Assembly (NCBI GenBank): GCA_016648135.1
Contig: JADDOH010002649.1
Coordinates: 92,397 to 156,396, forward strand
Direction of reading: 5' to 3'
Origin: Agrypnia vestita
Taxonomy: Eukaryota; Arthropoda; Insecta; Trichoptera; Phryganeidae
DNA: 64,000 nt
Below the pieces are notes generated by a model. That model searched no databases. It saw only the letters and a list, made by a program, of their open reading frames with translations, and was not told the origin of the DNA. Position numbers and translations under genes: made by a program. Positions 1-10,240 of this stretch are shown piece after piece. How positions within the stretch are numbered: the stretch's first letter is position 1; every line of letters starts with the position of its first letter.

Positions 1-646
1 TGTCAAATGGAAAACCAAAAAACTTAGATTTTTGTGGGTCATTTATAGGTATTTAAAATTTAAATTTTTATTAGATTTATCTAAGTATTCACGTATATTA
101 GATTTAATTTAAGTAAAATATTGAGGTAGGTAACGATAAAGCCTGCATACAAAAAATTGTATATTGTATTTGTTGCTATCTTATTCATAAACTCTGTAAA
201 TATTCTTAACAATAATTATGTTTTGATGCAAGCTGTTATAAAAGTTATTGAGCTAATAAACGCCGATTTATCGGCACTGAAACTGAAAACTGAATATGCC
301 ACACATGATTGACAGAAATTTGCACCGTCAAATCAAATAAAGAGCAAGGCTCATGTATAATTTCTACAGTATTATCAGTTTAATATTTGAAACAGTATCT
401 TTTATACCTAAGGAATAGGAATATGCTTATCTTCAATTTATTAAAATATGTCAGTAGTAACAAATATGAAGAGAGTAAAATAAAATTAAATGGGAACATA
501 ACAAAATTCACGAACTTCGAAAAAATTAAATTAAAACAAGATACTAAATTAATCTAATTCTAAATGGGGATTACTTATGGGATGATTAGAAGTTCAGTAC
601 ACATAATATTAATATTTAAAGCATTAACTTTGTGGTTCGATATTAT
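1..646. other. AT-rich stretch, nothing recognised
   Basis: Low-complexity AT-rich DNA with no open frame of note, no tRNA-like box and no inverted repeat that I could match elsewhere in the window. Confidence 0.5.
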
Positions 647-892
647 AACAGAATGTTAGTTAACTTAGTAATAAAAACCACTAACAGATTTAAGGTCTAC
701 CGGTTTCGAGACGTACCCATCTCTTCGTCAAGACCAAAACTACACTACTATATAACCATAGTATTATTACACTTTCACCAATATTTATCACATGCGTGTT
801 AATCTTGTCAGAGAGAAGTTAGTGCATACGTCTCGAAACCGGTTGACCTTAAATCTGGTAGTGATTTTTACTAAGTTAACTAACATTCTGTT
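647..892. repeat. Foldback element, family PLE-b copy 1
   Basis: Arms of about 65 bp (647-715 and 826-892) are near-perfect inverted repeats beginning AACAGAATGTTAG and ending CTAACATTCTGTT. Each arm carries CGAAACCGGT beside a GAGAYG/CGTCTC hairpin. A second copy lacking the right arm lies at 40,085-40,270. The class (PLE-derived) is inferred from the hammerhead-like motif; no coding sequence is present. Confidence 0.7.
694..735 (-). ncRNA. Hammerhead-ribozyme-like motif (PLE-b)
   Basis: On the minus strand: GGTC, then TTGACGA (consensus CUGANGA with C3 changed to U), one A, a 6-bp helix II closed by GGTA, GAAAC, the palindrome ACCGGT, A, then GACC. GGTC pairs with GACC as helix I. The C3 change predicts an inactive copy. 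The plus-strand partner at 808-846 is more decayed. Confidence 0.55.
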
Positions 893-984
893 CAGTAGAC
901 ATTTCATTATTAAAACTGCAAAATAAAATATTAAGAAGAAATAAGTGTAGGTAAGGAACATAAATATACAACTTTCATAAATTT

Positions 985-1065
985 GATAATGTGTGGATGT
1001 TCTTTCGATGGAATTGGTGAACGTCACATTGTGTTAAGTGATCACTTAAGCCAGATAATACAGAT
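985..1065. repeat. Fragment of T-family TIR element (internal part)
   Basis: Contains GATCACTTAAGCCAG and the preceding GTGAACGTCACAT block shared with 17,080-17,160 and 52,620-52,680. No terminal repeat is preserved here. The following 80 bases are a short GA-rich tract. Confidence 0.45.
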
Positions 1066-1179
1066 AATAAGCCCTGTGGCCACCCTATAAATATCTCTAT
1101 ACATGTTTTCTATATGAATATATTCGTGTGAGAGTGTGAGAGAGAGAATGGTTATATAAGGTCACGCGCCATTAGGCAG

Positions 1180-1440
1180 AGAGGATTGAACGCCACAATC
1201 TTGTGTCCTGGCATACCACTTTTGCTTCATCCACTTTCAAACATATTCTTATGCACGCTCATAGGCTGTTGAAGCTTCTATCAGGGCCATCCTCCAATAT
1301 TAGATTTATCTGATCATGCCAGATCTTCTGCGGACGCCCTCTGTTTCTGGTGTCTTCAACACTCGCGTAATAAATTTTCTTTACTAAACTTTTCCCACCC
1401 ACCCGTTCCATATGGCCGAACAATCTCAGACCCTTTCTTT
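1180..1440 (-). pseudogene. Non-LTR retrotransposon C-terminal fragment (LINE-S)
   Basis: Read on the minus strand this is the C-terminal end of an endonuclease/reverse-transcriptase polyprotein. A glycine-arginine-proline-rich RGRPQK block is followed by a tryptophan, a Cys-rich segment and the closing motif WRSILSA. The same block ends the copy at 18,621-19,315. Stops and frameshifts interrupt it, so it is a dead 5'-truncated copy. Clade assignment within non-LTR elements is uncertain. Confidence 0.75.
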
Positions 1441-2321
1441 ATTCTATCTATTACGCTACAGCCAGCATTACATTAACTTCTAATTCGTTCATTCTGTACT
1501 TAATTAATATATACTTATGCCAACCGGTTGGCATATTAACAAATAAATAGTTGTTTTATACTAAATTAACGTAATTAATTAATTAAATATATATTTAATA
1601 TTGAAATCAGAGCAGAATAAACATATTCTTATGAATGCATTTGTTAAAGAAAAGAAAGAAAAATTGACCTCTGAATAAGAAAATAATTAATTAAATTTTT
1701 AAAGTAATTATCAAAGTGATTTTGAGGAAACCCTCAATATTACCAACGTTTTTAACGTCCTAAATATTAATCAAATCTATAAAAAATTTGCGATACTTCA
1801 AATTCACAAAATGTACATCAATAATAATACATTTGGATGTTTTAATAATAGACCGAGATCAGCTGGAAATATTTTGACACCTAAATGTTATAATAGCACA
1901 GCCCAACACCATTTTCACCTATCAACAAGTATTATTCTTTAATGCTCTTCCCAATGAAACGAAGAAGGAAAAAAATTATAAAAATTTTAAAACTAAATTG
2001 AAAAATTTTCTACAAAAAACAATCACAATAACGCAATGAAAAAAGTCTTACCAAAAATAATCAATATATACATACTTCTAAATGTTATTACAATACCTTC
2101 TTATTTTTTAATTTTTATAACTTAATTTAACGTTTCCTTGTGTATATCTTATTTACTTAATCTATTGTTTCTTTGTCTATATCTTACTTATTTAATTTAA
2201 TGTTTTACACTAATGATTACATTAACAATAGATATATACGTAAATGACAATGCCCCCCCACTTTTAAACATTAGAATAAATACTGTAGTATTTTGCTATA
2301 ACTTTGTGGTTATTCATTATG
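1441..2321. other. AT-rich stretch, nothing recognised
   Basis: Mostly A/T with short homopolymers and a C7 run near 2,254. No gene, RNA or repeat boundary recognised. Confidence 0.5.
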
Positions 2322-2373
2322 AATATAATTAAACTAATTAACTTTGTTTACACCACTAAAATTTATTTAGTAA

Positions 2374-2416
2374 AACCAACCGGTTTCGGAAACGACGTTC
2401 TTTCATCAGGGTATAC
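2374..2416 (-). ncRNA. Hammerhead-like motif, left arm of PLE-c
   Basis: Minus strand: ACC, CTGATGA, an imperfect helix II around GAACGTCGTTTC, CGAAAC, palindrome ACCGGT, T, GGT. Helix I is GGT/ACC. The core is intact (CUGAUGA and GAAAC), but helix II is weak and asymmetric. Confidence 0.5.
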
Positions 2417-2451
2417 TAAATACTTACGTCAGGGTATACTTAATAATTAAG

Positions 2452-2497
2452 TATACCCTGACGAAGGAACGTCGTTTTCGAAACCGGTTGGTTTTAC
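2452..2497 (+). ncRNA. Hammerhead-like motif, right arm of PLE-c
   Basis: Plus-strand mirror of the preceding motif: CTGACGA, weak helix II, CGAAAC, ACCGGT, T, GG. Opposed orientation to the left arm means a transcript through the element in either direction contains one sense and one antisense copy. Confidence 0.5.
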
Positions 2498-2744
2498 CAA
2501 ATAAATTTTAGTGGTGTAAACAAAGTTAATTAGTTTAATTATATTCACTAGAAAAAAATCTCATTTAAAAGTGGGTAAGCGTGTAATATAAATGTGTATT
2601 AATAATTATATTATATTGAATACATCCAACGTTAAGTTTGTACATCTACCAAATAAATTTAATAAAAAAAATGTAATATATAAGAATAATGTTGATTTTA
2701 TCAGCAATCATGTGTAATATTACAACACAATTTCATTTTGATTT

Positions 2745-3110
2745 TGTCTTCCAACAAGCTCAGGGGCCATTCTTTATTCATGAGTCGATTTGTAGCCCCG
2801 CACAGCCGGGGCGGCGCTGGAGCCTCCGATCCGGCGCCGGGCTGCGACGGCGTCGAAAAGAAGGCGCCTCCCCGCTTTTAGGGGCATAAATAATTCAGAG
2901 CCTTAAGTTCTGGCAGATAGACAAGTATTATTCAGAATTCGAGCGCTCACATATCGCCTCTGAGCCCGGCAGCGCGCCCTTAAAGGTGAGAAATCCGAAA
3001 TCGCTTTCACTCGCGATTGTTTATTAATTGACACCTGAGCGGATCAAGACGTGAGCCGTGTTTCTCAAAGTTTAGTTCCAGGCAGTCCGCGGTGGTTTCA
3101 AAGAAAAGCA
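2745..3110. other. GC-rich island, possible conserved non-coding or exonic DNA
   Basis: Marked GC enrichment (CCGGGGCGGCGCTGG near 2,807) in an AT-rich background, complex sequence, no match to any repeat in the window. A 66-codon open frame (2,689-2,889, plus) crosses it but has no recognisable domain or clear splice boundaries. A regulatory element or 5' exon of a host gene is possible. Confidence 0.35.
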
Positions 3111-3139
3111 AATGAAATAATCATTATTGATGTTTGTAG

Positions 3140-3385
3140 CGTTAACTTAAGTGGTTAGACATAATTATTAATTAAAAATTGGGTATAAACCTCTCGGCGT
3201 AACTTTACGCCTACCGGTTTCGATACCACTGTATCGTCAGGACTGACTGCATACTAACTATCCATTACCCACTTGGTAAACAGGATAATTATTGAATGGG
3301 GCGTGGCCATAGTTGTGATGGAGGTAATTGAGAAGTGGACGCCGAAATTAATTATTATTAAATATTAATTTTAATTAACAAGATT
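3140..3385 (-). repeat. PLE-a terminal-repeat copy 1 with hammerhead-like motif
   Basis: About 245 bp related to 7,640-7,895 (opposite strand) and 35,397-35,815. Shared blocks are a TAACCACTTAAG-type end, GTAAAGTTAC, the hammerhead-like core and a GTGGCCATAGTTGTG-like block. The motif (3,207-3,251, minus) reads GTC, CTGACGA, helix II TAC/GTA or GATAC/GTATC, GAAAC, ACCGGT, A, GGC; three bases appear lost between core and helix II relative to other copies. Confidence 0.6.
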
Positions 3386-3744
3386 CTATAGATTGTTAGT
3401 GCAAGCTTGCTAGTGAGTTAGTGTAGGTAATACGCGCATTGTTTTGTTGTGTAAAATTTACGGATTCGAGAGGGGCGTATCCAACTAACTCGATTGCAAG
3501 CTTATATGTAAAGATCTTTACCATTTGTGCCCTGTATCTATCCGATAATTTTTGCTTTTGCTGATTCATCTCACACATATAACGTGACACTCACACATTA
3601 TAGGCCACATGCCGATACGAGAGAATACCTTTAGATGGGTGGGTATTTTCTCCCAAATATCATACACAACCCGCCAAAATATCTACACATGTGATATCTA
3701 ATTCTACAAATTTAAACGGAAACAGAAAATATATTTAAATAAGA
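3386..3744. other. Unassigned; short minus-strand open frame
   Basis: A 64-codon minus-strand frame (3,396-3,590) lies just upstream, on that strand, of the PLE-a terminal repeat. It has no domain I recognise. It could be PLE-derived coding debris or chance. Confidence 0.25.
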
Positions 3745-3835
3745 TTAATTATAGAAGTATCACAGAGGCAAATATACATATTTATACGGGAAACATGTAT
3801 GGAAGAGTTTATAGAGTGACCACATGGCTAATGAA
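3745..3835. repeat. T-family TIR element, end fragment
   Basis: Begins TTATAGAAGTATCACAGAGG, a diverged copy of the T-family end (TTATAGATGTCTCACAGAGAC), followed by a GGGAAACATGTATGGAAG block as in 22,772 and 26,319. The other terminus is not found. Confidence 0.5.
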
Positions 3836-3849
3836 ATTCCAAGACTTCT

Positions 3850-4115
3850 TAGGAGTACTAGATGTCTAAATAGCAATAACTATTCAGATTTATCTAATCA
3901 TCGTTTAGAATCAAACCATTTTTTTTGAAATAATAATAAGGGTTTGCAAATGTTACTTATACATATTATAAATTTAAGAAATAAGAATAAATGTTTATAG
4001 CAAATTTGATATTTTAAATGACCAGGTCGGTACCTTTTAAATATGATTTAGCATTAGTTCTTAATAACTAATTAAGATCCCATATATTTATTTTGATTTT
4101 ATTCATGTCTGTACT
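3850..4115 (+). pseudogene. PLE coding relic, C-terminal end (PLE-e type)
   Basis: The sequence parallels 51,535-51,760 (AATAGCAATAACTATTC; AATAAGGGTTTGCAAAT), which decodes to the segment after the GIY-YIG endonuclease core of Penelope-like elements (S-x-F-S-N-H-L-L, then LEILE). Here it is more decayed, with several stops, and no hammerhead-like core follows. Confidence 0.5.
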
Positions 4116-4429
4116 TCGATTTTTAATTTTAAGTATATGTTGATAATTTAAAAAAACAGTGTTTGTACAAAATATTTTCTTAAATTAGTGTTGAATTTAG
4201 TGTTGTTTATTTAACACAGTTGATGCTCATGATTAATAATTTAATTAAAACACGATTAACTAATGTTGGTGATGGGTGTCTCCATCGAAAGTGGCAAGGC
4301 ATTAATATTATAACTCACATAGTGGATTAAAACTTGGTGATTGAATTAAATTGGTTAATAATATTTTTTTAATAATTATATGAAATAGTTTTTACTTAAA
4401 TACTGTAGACATCATTTAGGGGTTGGTTT

Positions 4430-4870
4430 ACACCGAGAAGAGCTAAGTCATGACTGGACAACTAGAACTGAAGCAGCTTAGGTCAACGAAGATAGTAGCG
4501 TCCTGACTGGACTGACTGTCTGACTGGATAAGAGGACGAAGACGATAATATTGCTGAGTAGGTATGTGGGGAGCATTGTTTGTTTGGTGCTATAACCTGA
4601 GTACCTTTAGCATTCTTCACCAGCATGTATACCTGCGAGCTCTGGTCAAATTACAAGCGAGTAACGTACGACCGTCTTCGTGTTCAGTATAATAATTCAG
4701 GTGGGCACGTTATTGCAGCGCTTCCATAATGTATGCCGAAGGCCATGTTTATGGATTCGTTCCGCTTCTAAGACATCGTGTTGCTGACAGTCGGCTGAGG
4801 CTGGAGCACAGCGCCAGCTCTGTAGTGCAAGCGGCGCTGTCATGGAGGTCTGATCTTTAATTAAAGAGTG
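4430..4870. other. Moderate-GC unique region
   Basis: Complex sequence of near-average eukaryotic base composition between AT-rich flanks, with short repeats of TGACTGGA/TGACTGTC near 4,450-4,530. No long frame, no splice-bounded exon and no match to other repeats here. Could be an untranslated exon, a non-coding RNA or an unrecognised element. Confidence 0.25.
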
Positions 4871-5184
4871 GCATCGGATACAGAACAGCTACAGATATGT
4901 GATTCCTTAACCGTAACGATTGGTATTATAACAAGACTTAAAAAATTCCATCCATCTTAGAACTTTGAAATTGCTTCTATATGTGTATGTATGTATATTA
5001 ATTGTCGTATTTTAATGATATATATTATTTGATTTATTACCATGCCATGTAATTCAGACCATAAGGGCATGGCATTAGAATGGCATCTTTGAATGCAAAG
5101 TCAAACTATTACGGTGATGTGACAAGGTTTTCAAAATTAGCTTAAGTACTCTTTTATCGTACAAAAAGTACAATTTATTTTTCT

Positions 5185-5592
5185 ATGATACGTTTCTACA
5201 TTAGAGAGGGCATTATCCTTGGCTTTACCCAACCGAGTTTCTCCAGGGTATGCTTGGCTACAATATTTAAGACACTAGAAAGAATGTGTATTTATGTGAT
5301 TACGCATTTTTATCAATTGTTGCGCGGTATGATCGATAATCTTAACATTATGCGGAGCACTGTTTTGTATGTTTCTGATTACCTTAGACAGCGTCAGCAA
5401 AGATTGTTTCACATTCCAATATACAGGACCAGGCTGCCAATAGTTATGCCTGTTGGAAGAGGTACTGCTATGCTGAACAATATCACTCACATTGATCTGT
5501 TCCAAATATATTTGAGATCCATGTCTTTGAGAAGGCTTTCCGAAGCGCGATTCTTCTGCGCCTTTGATATGAATGATTTTATATATGTTTAA
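5185..5592 (+). CDS. Unrecognised 135-codon open reading frame
   Basis: An ATG-started frame of 135 codons ending TAA, one of the longest frames in the window. The product is basic and leucine/isoleucine-rich with an internal RQRQQRLF stretch; no signal peptide, transmembrane pattern or known family motif is clear. With this base composition about one frame of this length is not surprising by chance over 64 kb. No splice sites or repeat borders frame it. It may be a viral or transposon relic or simply open by chance. Confidence 0.2.
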   Translation: MIRFYIREGIILGFTQPSFSRVCLATIFKTLERMCIYVITHFYQLLRGMIDNLNIMRSTVLYVSDYLRQRQQRLFHIPIYRTRLPIVMPVGRGTAMLNNITHIDLFQIYLRSMSLRRLSEARFFCAFDMNDFIYV

Positions 5593-5749
5593 TATTTGTT
5601 TCTGTTATTTTTTATATTTTTAACTTATTTATAACATTTACGAATTAAATGATGTTTGTAATGTAAATGTTATATAAAAAATTAATGAATTTAAATTGAA
5701 GATATTTATTATTTTACAATACGATAATTAACTACCATATACATTTATC

Positions 5750-6045
5750 ATTGTCGAGATTACAGTTATCCTTCTTCTCTCCACTGGTGGATATGGGCCT
5801 CTTCCATCATCTTAAACTCGTCTCTGCCTTGACCCCTTCGTATCCAGGCACCACCAGCAATAGATATGAGGTCTTCGGTCCATCTCTTTGGTGTTCTTCC
5901 GACACTCAATTTATTTGTCCAGGGCCTCCACTTCAATATTTGTGGCGCTCATCTAGTGTCGCTCTATCTAGCAATACGTCCTCCCCGTTTCCACTTCAGT
6001 TTTGCAAAACGGTCCATGACATCGCCAAATTATTTTCCATCTATT
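5750..6045 (-). pseudogene. Non-LTR retrotransposon ORF end (related to LINE-K)
   Basis: Minus-strand reading gives the typical tail of a non-LTR polyprotein: an R-T-P-K-R-W-x-E-D-L segment, a G-x-W motif, then a final block ending HQWRE. It resembles the LINE-K ends at 23,745 and 54,845 (shared CTGGATATAGGCCT-like block) but is a different subfamily. Only the last ~90 codons remain. Confidence 0.6.
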
Positions 6046-7200
6046 TTATTTATTTATTATTGTATCGCGGAGACTTACACCAAGCGTCTGCCGTTTCACG
6101 AATCGTCGTGTGCATTCTTATTTATTGACATTTAATGTCATGGTTATTGTCTCCAGTCCATAAGTTTAAATTAGTTGAATCGTTTACTCTGTATTAATTC
6201 TTGACTCTAAATATCCTTCTCTTAATCACTCATTCAAAAACACATACATACCTTCAAAATTTGGGCACCTAGTGAAGATACGAAGGATAGATGATGTACG
6301 TGACGCAATTTATGATCGGGAACAGGGATAAGGAAAAGGAAGGATTAAAGGGAATAACGATACGATATAATGGACTGTATTAGGACGAGAAGGCAGGGAC
6401 GTTTCGACTCACCTTTGTCTCTCGGCGTTCTTTCTTGATGTCACCTCACCAGAAAAAACTGTTTCACTCGGTTTATACGTTGTCCGGCGGTGACGAGACG
6501 AGAAATGTGTTTACTTATGCACTGTTCAACACAAGACAATATTTTACAGGGCAGAAGGCGAGAAAGTGTGTCCTGCCGCTTTTAAGGTACACTGGTACTT
6601 GGAAGGGTAGGATTTATTCTCGATAGAGACCAATCAGTGTTGCCACAAAAGAAAAAGAAACAATAGAATCGATTTCTGTGCCCACGTGACGTCACGAATA
6701 TCGAACAGACGACGATTTTATTATTTTTATCCACCTTTGCCTCATATTAAACAGGGTGTTCCCAATTTTTCAAACGTCCCCGAACCTGAAACATTATTCA
6801 CAAAACAAAAAAAACCTGCGAAAACTTTTGCGCTATCTTCCTTAATAACTTTGGTGCTTTGCGAAGAATTTTAATGGTTTGACAAATTTTCCGTAATATT
6901 TTTACGCAAGCTTTAAAAGTACGGGCACTACCCCGAGGCAAAATGTCCCTGCTAAGGACTTGGATGGCTCTTTTTCCACAGACTTTAATAATGTTTTAAT
7001 TAGTGTCACTGTGACGTACAACTATCCTTGTACGACCATACTTGGCGGAGAGGATTTTTTAAATGTTTTTATGTAGATTACATGCCCGACTACACTTGAT
7101 TATCTTAGCGATCTGGTTAGAAGTTCTACATCAAATCATTTTTCTCTTCTTAATTGTTCTTTCCCCCTTCATACCATTGAAGCCTCAGTAAGCACGACTC
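6046..7200. other. Unassigned region with one fragment of a CAGGGTGTTC-type repeat
   Basis: 6,245-6,690 is moderately GC-rich with only short frames. 6,745-6,990 begins ACAGGGTGTTCCCAAT, a motif common at ends of insect DNA-transposon-derived repeats, but the opposite end was not found. No gene supported. Confidence 0.3.
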
Positions 7201-7510
7201 CAAAACTCTCGGTATTTAAGCTGACCAAAGTGCTGTGTGATGGTCAGCTCCAGCCAAATTCAATGGATCCATCCGTCATTGTGACCCTATTTCAGGTCTT
7301 TTTCAGTCCAAAATTTAACTTATTTGGAGCCATACTTAGAGTAATTAGTGTGTTGATGTGTAGGTTAAGTATTGTCCTGCAATACCGTACCGAAGTTAGG
7401 GTGTGTCCAAGTTTGTGTTAAGTTAAGTACTGGATTGCAGTACCGTGTTGAAAGCAGGGTGTGTCTGTCTTAATGTAGTGTGTGGTGATACCGTGTCGGA
7501 GACAAGTGTT
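7200..7510. repeat. Short direct repeats related to the PLE-d flank
   Basis: The block GTTAAGTATTGTCCTGCAAT followed by ACCGTRCCGAAGT occurs near 7,365 and 8,425, with a diverged copy near 7,420. At 8,425 it directly adjoins a PLE-d hammerhead-like motif, so this stretch is probably more of the same element. Confidence 0.45.
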
Positions 7511-7639
7511 GTCAAGGATTTTTTTAGCGTTATGTCACTGTTCCATCTACTGTGGGATAATTATCTGTGCAAAGTCGTCGCTTCAATTGATTCTTCAACG
7601 CCAGATAGTAACAAATTGGAATTCAAGTAACTTTGCATT

Positions 7640-7895
7640 TGGAGTTACTCGATATAATCCCCATGTCGGTGTCTACTTATCAATTACCTCCACCATAATT
7701 GTGGCTATGACTCCGTTCAAAAATTAATTTGTTTATTAAAATATGTAATGGATAGTTAGTATGCGTCCGTCCTGATGAAGATATAGTGATATTGAAGCCG
7801 GTAAACGTAAAATTATTCCAAGTGGTAAATACAATGTTTTTAATTAATTAAAATTAATAATTATATTTAACCACAAAGTTAACGCTATAAACATT
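7640..7895 (+). repeat. PLE-a terminal-repeat copy 2 with hammerhead-like motif
   Basis: Same element as 3,140-3,385 in opposite orientation, ending TAACCACAAAGTTAACGCT. The motif at 7,764-7,808 reads GTC, CTGATGA, A, helix II GATAT/ATATT around AGTG, GAAG (expected GAAA), CCGGTA. The GAAG change predicts loss of cleavage. A PLE endonuclease relic lies about 1 kb downstream on the same strand. Confidence 0.6.
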
Positions 7896-7997
7896 TAAAA
7901 ATTGATTTATTGTCAGTTTTGAGTATTTTTATCAATTGTTATTCCGAACTGTGTTTCGGTTGGTGTTTTCAATATACAGTGGTCTTAGTCAGATGAA

Positions 7998-8490
7998 TTG
8001 GTTGAAGACGTTCTTAGGTTTTCACGGGGTCGATCAAAATTTTCTGTTTTGAGTTTTTTAGCATATACGTAGGACGTACTATTATCCTCCAAAGATTGCT
8101 GAAAATGGGTTACCTTTTCAACAGCACGTTGTTTTTAACAGATTTTCAACAGCTAGTGAAAAATGACAGTGCTGTTGAACAAGATGAAAACGCTCACTAG
8201 CGTTCCGCTTGGTCTTCTTTCAAAGTGAATTGAAAATTTCCGTAAGATTAAAAAAAATCAAAAGTTGCGTTCACCAAATGAAAACAATAAACCGATGATA
8301 ATCTTCAATTTTGTGTTTACTGGGGTATTATGCCGTGTTGTTACGACCTTTCGGGCCGACGTTTCGGATCTCAATGCAGGGTCCATCATCAGGGCTGATG
8401 TGTTGTTGGGAGTGCTGGTGTTGTGGTTAAGTATCGTCTTGCAATACCGTGCCGAAGTCATTATGTGTTGTATTGTGTTGTGTGTATGAT
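7998..8490 (-). repeat. PLE-d element fragment
   Basis: Contains the PLE-d end (GTTCTTAGGTTTTCACGG near 8,010) and the PLE-d core (8,285-8,480) with GCCGTGTTGTTACGACC and the hammerhead-like motif. The two blocks are separated by 230 bp of other sequence, so the copy is rearranged. Related copies: 19,630, 32,281, 37,315 and 53,718. Confidence 0.6.
8353..8397 (-). ncRNA. Hammerhead-like motif (PLE-d), intact core
   Basis: Minus strand: GCC, CTGATGA, U, helix II GGACC-type/GGATCC-type hairpin with a TGCA loop, GAAAC, GT, C, GGC. Helix I is GCC/GGC. All canonical core bases are present; the one-base linker before helix II and the ACGT self-complementary helix III match the other families. Confidence 0.6.
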
Positions 8491-8856
8491 TCATCTGTTG
8501 TCTGATCACTATCTCTGCCGAGTCTGCGACGAGAATGACTTTGAAGCACCGGATACCAAGATGTTTTAAATTTGATGATAATGTTTATTTTAAAGTTTTA
8601 ACAGATGCAGAGTGACATGAGCGATACAGGATTAAAAATGACAATGATGCCTCTTCCACTGGCTTCATTGCTTTTATTTTACAAATAAAGCAGATAAAAA
8701 GTTTTATACCCTATCCTCGGTCAATGAACCACGAGGGTTGGGATCTAGGGAATCCACTTGAAAAGTTCGTTGAACTATGTTTTATGAAAACAAGCATGAG
8801 GGATATGCGTCCACTGAGAGCCGCGAATATAGGTTTTATATAATATTCAGAGATAA

Positions 8857-9039
8857 GTTTATACTTATCAGTATGTAGGACAAACAGCAAGCACCATTTC
8901 TAAAAGGGTTGACGAGCACAAAGGAGCCTGCAAACTCAGCCATCCAGGAAAATCAGCGTTGGCTGAGGACTTTCTGGATACCGGCCATCAGAGTCAGTCA
9001 AACGTGACTGAGGATGCCTGGAGGAGGAGTCTTGCCTAA
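8857..9039 (+). pseudogene. PLE GIY-YIG endonuclease fragment
   Basis: A 60-codon frame contains VYTYQYVGQT followed by an S-K-R-V-x-E-H segment and a SALAEDFLDTGH motif. This is the GIY-YIG endonuclease domain that closes the Penelope-like polyprotein: the second strand (YVGQT), the conserved Arg and the EH are visible. The usual C-terminal LE-x-LEI block is missing and stops flank it. It is a relic. Confidence 0.75.
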
Positions 9040-9275
9040 GATAATCTGATAAAAACGCTAGATAAGGCAATGAAAAATAAGAAGTAAGAGATTCTTCTAT
9101 TTATTTGTAATGGTTAATTTTTTACAATTAAATGCTTTAACTCAACTTGATTCCTTCGTGCCAGAGGCTTCTTTGGATTTTGTTTGGATGCCTGTTCGAC
9201 ATGAAGAACTTATTGAAAATAAGATTTGAATGACGTTCACAATCGATCAAAAATACTTGTTATCATATAATATTT

Positions 9276-9479
9276 TTGAGTCCAATAAATGTATTTTTAC
9301 GTTTTCATAATTCTAAGTATAGAAACCAGAAATATGTTGTTCAATCGACACAATTTGATCATCGCCAAAGGCAATATTATGTATCCGTTTGTCATCATGA
9401 TTTTCACGAATCTCATTGCGTGGGTGACTACCTCGTTGCTCAAGGCTATCACAAAATGTATTCATTACTGAAAGGTTAA
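9276..9479 (+). other. Open frame with faint rhodanese-like C-terminal pattern
   Basis: A 67-codon frame ends VGDYLVAQGYHKMYSLLKG, reminiscent of the last helix and strand of rhodanese-like domains (a-x-x-L-x-x-x-G-[FY]-x-x-V-Y-x-L-x-G). A candidate splice donor AAAG|GTTAAA lies at the very end. The usual active-site Cys loop is not convincing. Possibly chance. Confidence 0.15.
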
Positions 9480-9764
9480 AATACGAAATTCAAATTGTAT
9501 CCACTTTACGATGAAAAAATACGTCAATTATTTTTATAGTTATTAAATACATATTATTATTATAAATGGCACGACATTCAACAATTCTAAGCATCTGTTG
9601 TCTAGCATCCAACAAATGTCTGGAAGTAAAAAATTTGAAATATTACTTGGAATCCGTAATAGAAAAATATATTTGTTCTAAAGATGTGACCCAAGATTCA
9701 GATCCCTTAGTAATCCCGAATTTTTATTATTCCTGCCACTAGAATTCAATTAAACAATTTATAT

Positions 9765-9975
9765 TGAAACGAATGAATTTTTCGTAGTCGATATAAGTTA
9801 CTGTAATGAAAGTCCAAAGTTTTACAAAAAATAAGTCAGAAATATTGAAAAAAAATGCAAAATTTGATGTCGATTATCTCCATAATGATAGCTTAAAAAT
9901 TTTCGACTCTTAATCACGGCAGAAATGTGGTCCTGCGAGGTTATTAATGTTTTCCAAATAACCCTGTACAGTGCC
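9765..9975 (-). repeat. D-family repeat, copy 1
   Basis: Reverse-oriented copy of the repeat at 38,140-38,375; a third copy is at 60,845-61,015. It ends ACAGGGTTATTTG (here as CAAATAACCCTGT) and shares the block around a GTTGGACTATCRTTACAGT-like segment. No coding potential; probably a non-autonomous DNA transposon or its solo end. Confidence 0.55.
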
Positions 9976-10059
9976 ACTTTTGGGAAACATAGTCACATCG
10001 AAGAAAAACTAAAAAACTATGAGCTGAAACGTACATTAATGAGTTTCTGTAATTCTTCA

Positions 10060-10240
10060 AAAATGACAGAAGTTTTACATGTCGGTTCCTAAAGAATATG
10101 TATTTATTTATTTTATTAAAAAAATGACGAAAAATGAAATGAAAAAAGGAAAAAAAATAAAAAAAATGATGGACAAAGAAATTATAATTATCGGGAAGAT
10201 AACTATCGAAGACCTTGCACTGAAGAATGGCCCATTTCTT
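10060..10240. other. AT-rich leader with a short duplicated block
   Basis: A TTTACATG(T/C)C(G/T)GTTCCTAAAGAATA block at 10,074 recurs at 10,715. Between the two lies the GC-rich island below; the duplication could flag the ends of an older insertion. Confidence 0.3.

Larger units (their letters stand above)
2322..2546. repeat. Inverted-repeat element with two opposed hammerhead-like motifs (PLE-c)
   Basis: Two 95-bp arms (2,322-2,416 and 2,451-2,546) are almost perfectly complementary and flank a 34-bp spacer. The outer ends read TTAGTTTAATTATATTC and the arms contain TTTGTTTACACCAC, also seen beside other hammerhead-like motifs (36,700 and 51,890). No protein-coding sequence. Likely the fused terminal repeats of a PLE, by inference. 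Confidence 0.7.

Noticed and set aside
788..1027. 79-codon minus-strand frame
   Set aside because: Runs through the PLE-b arm and T-family fragment; composition F/L-rich, no motif.
6395..6425. GGACGTTTCGACTCACC resembling the minus-strand CGAAACGTCC
   Set aside because: No core or hairpin on the expected side.
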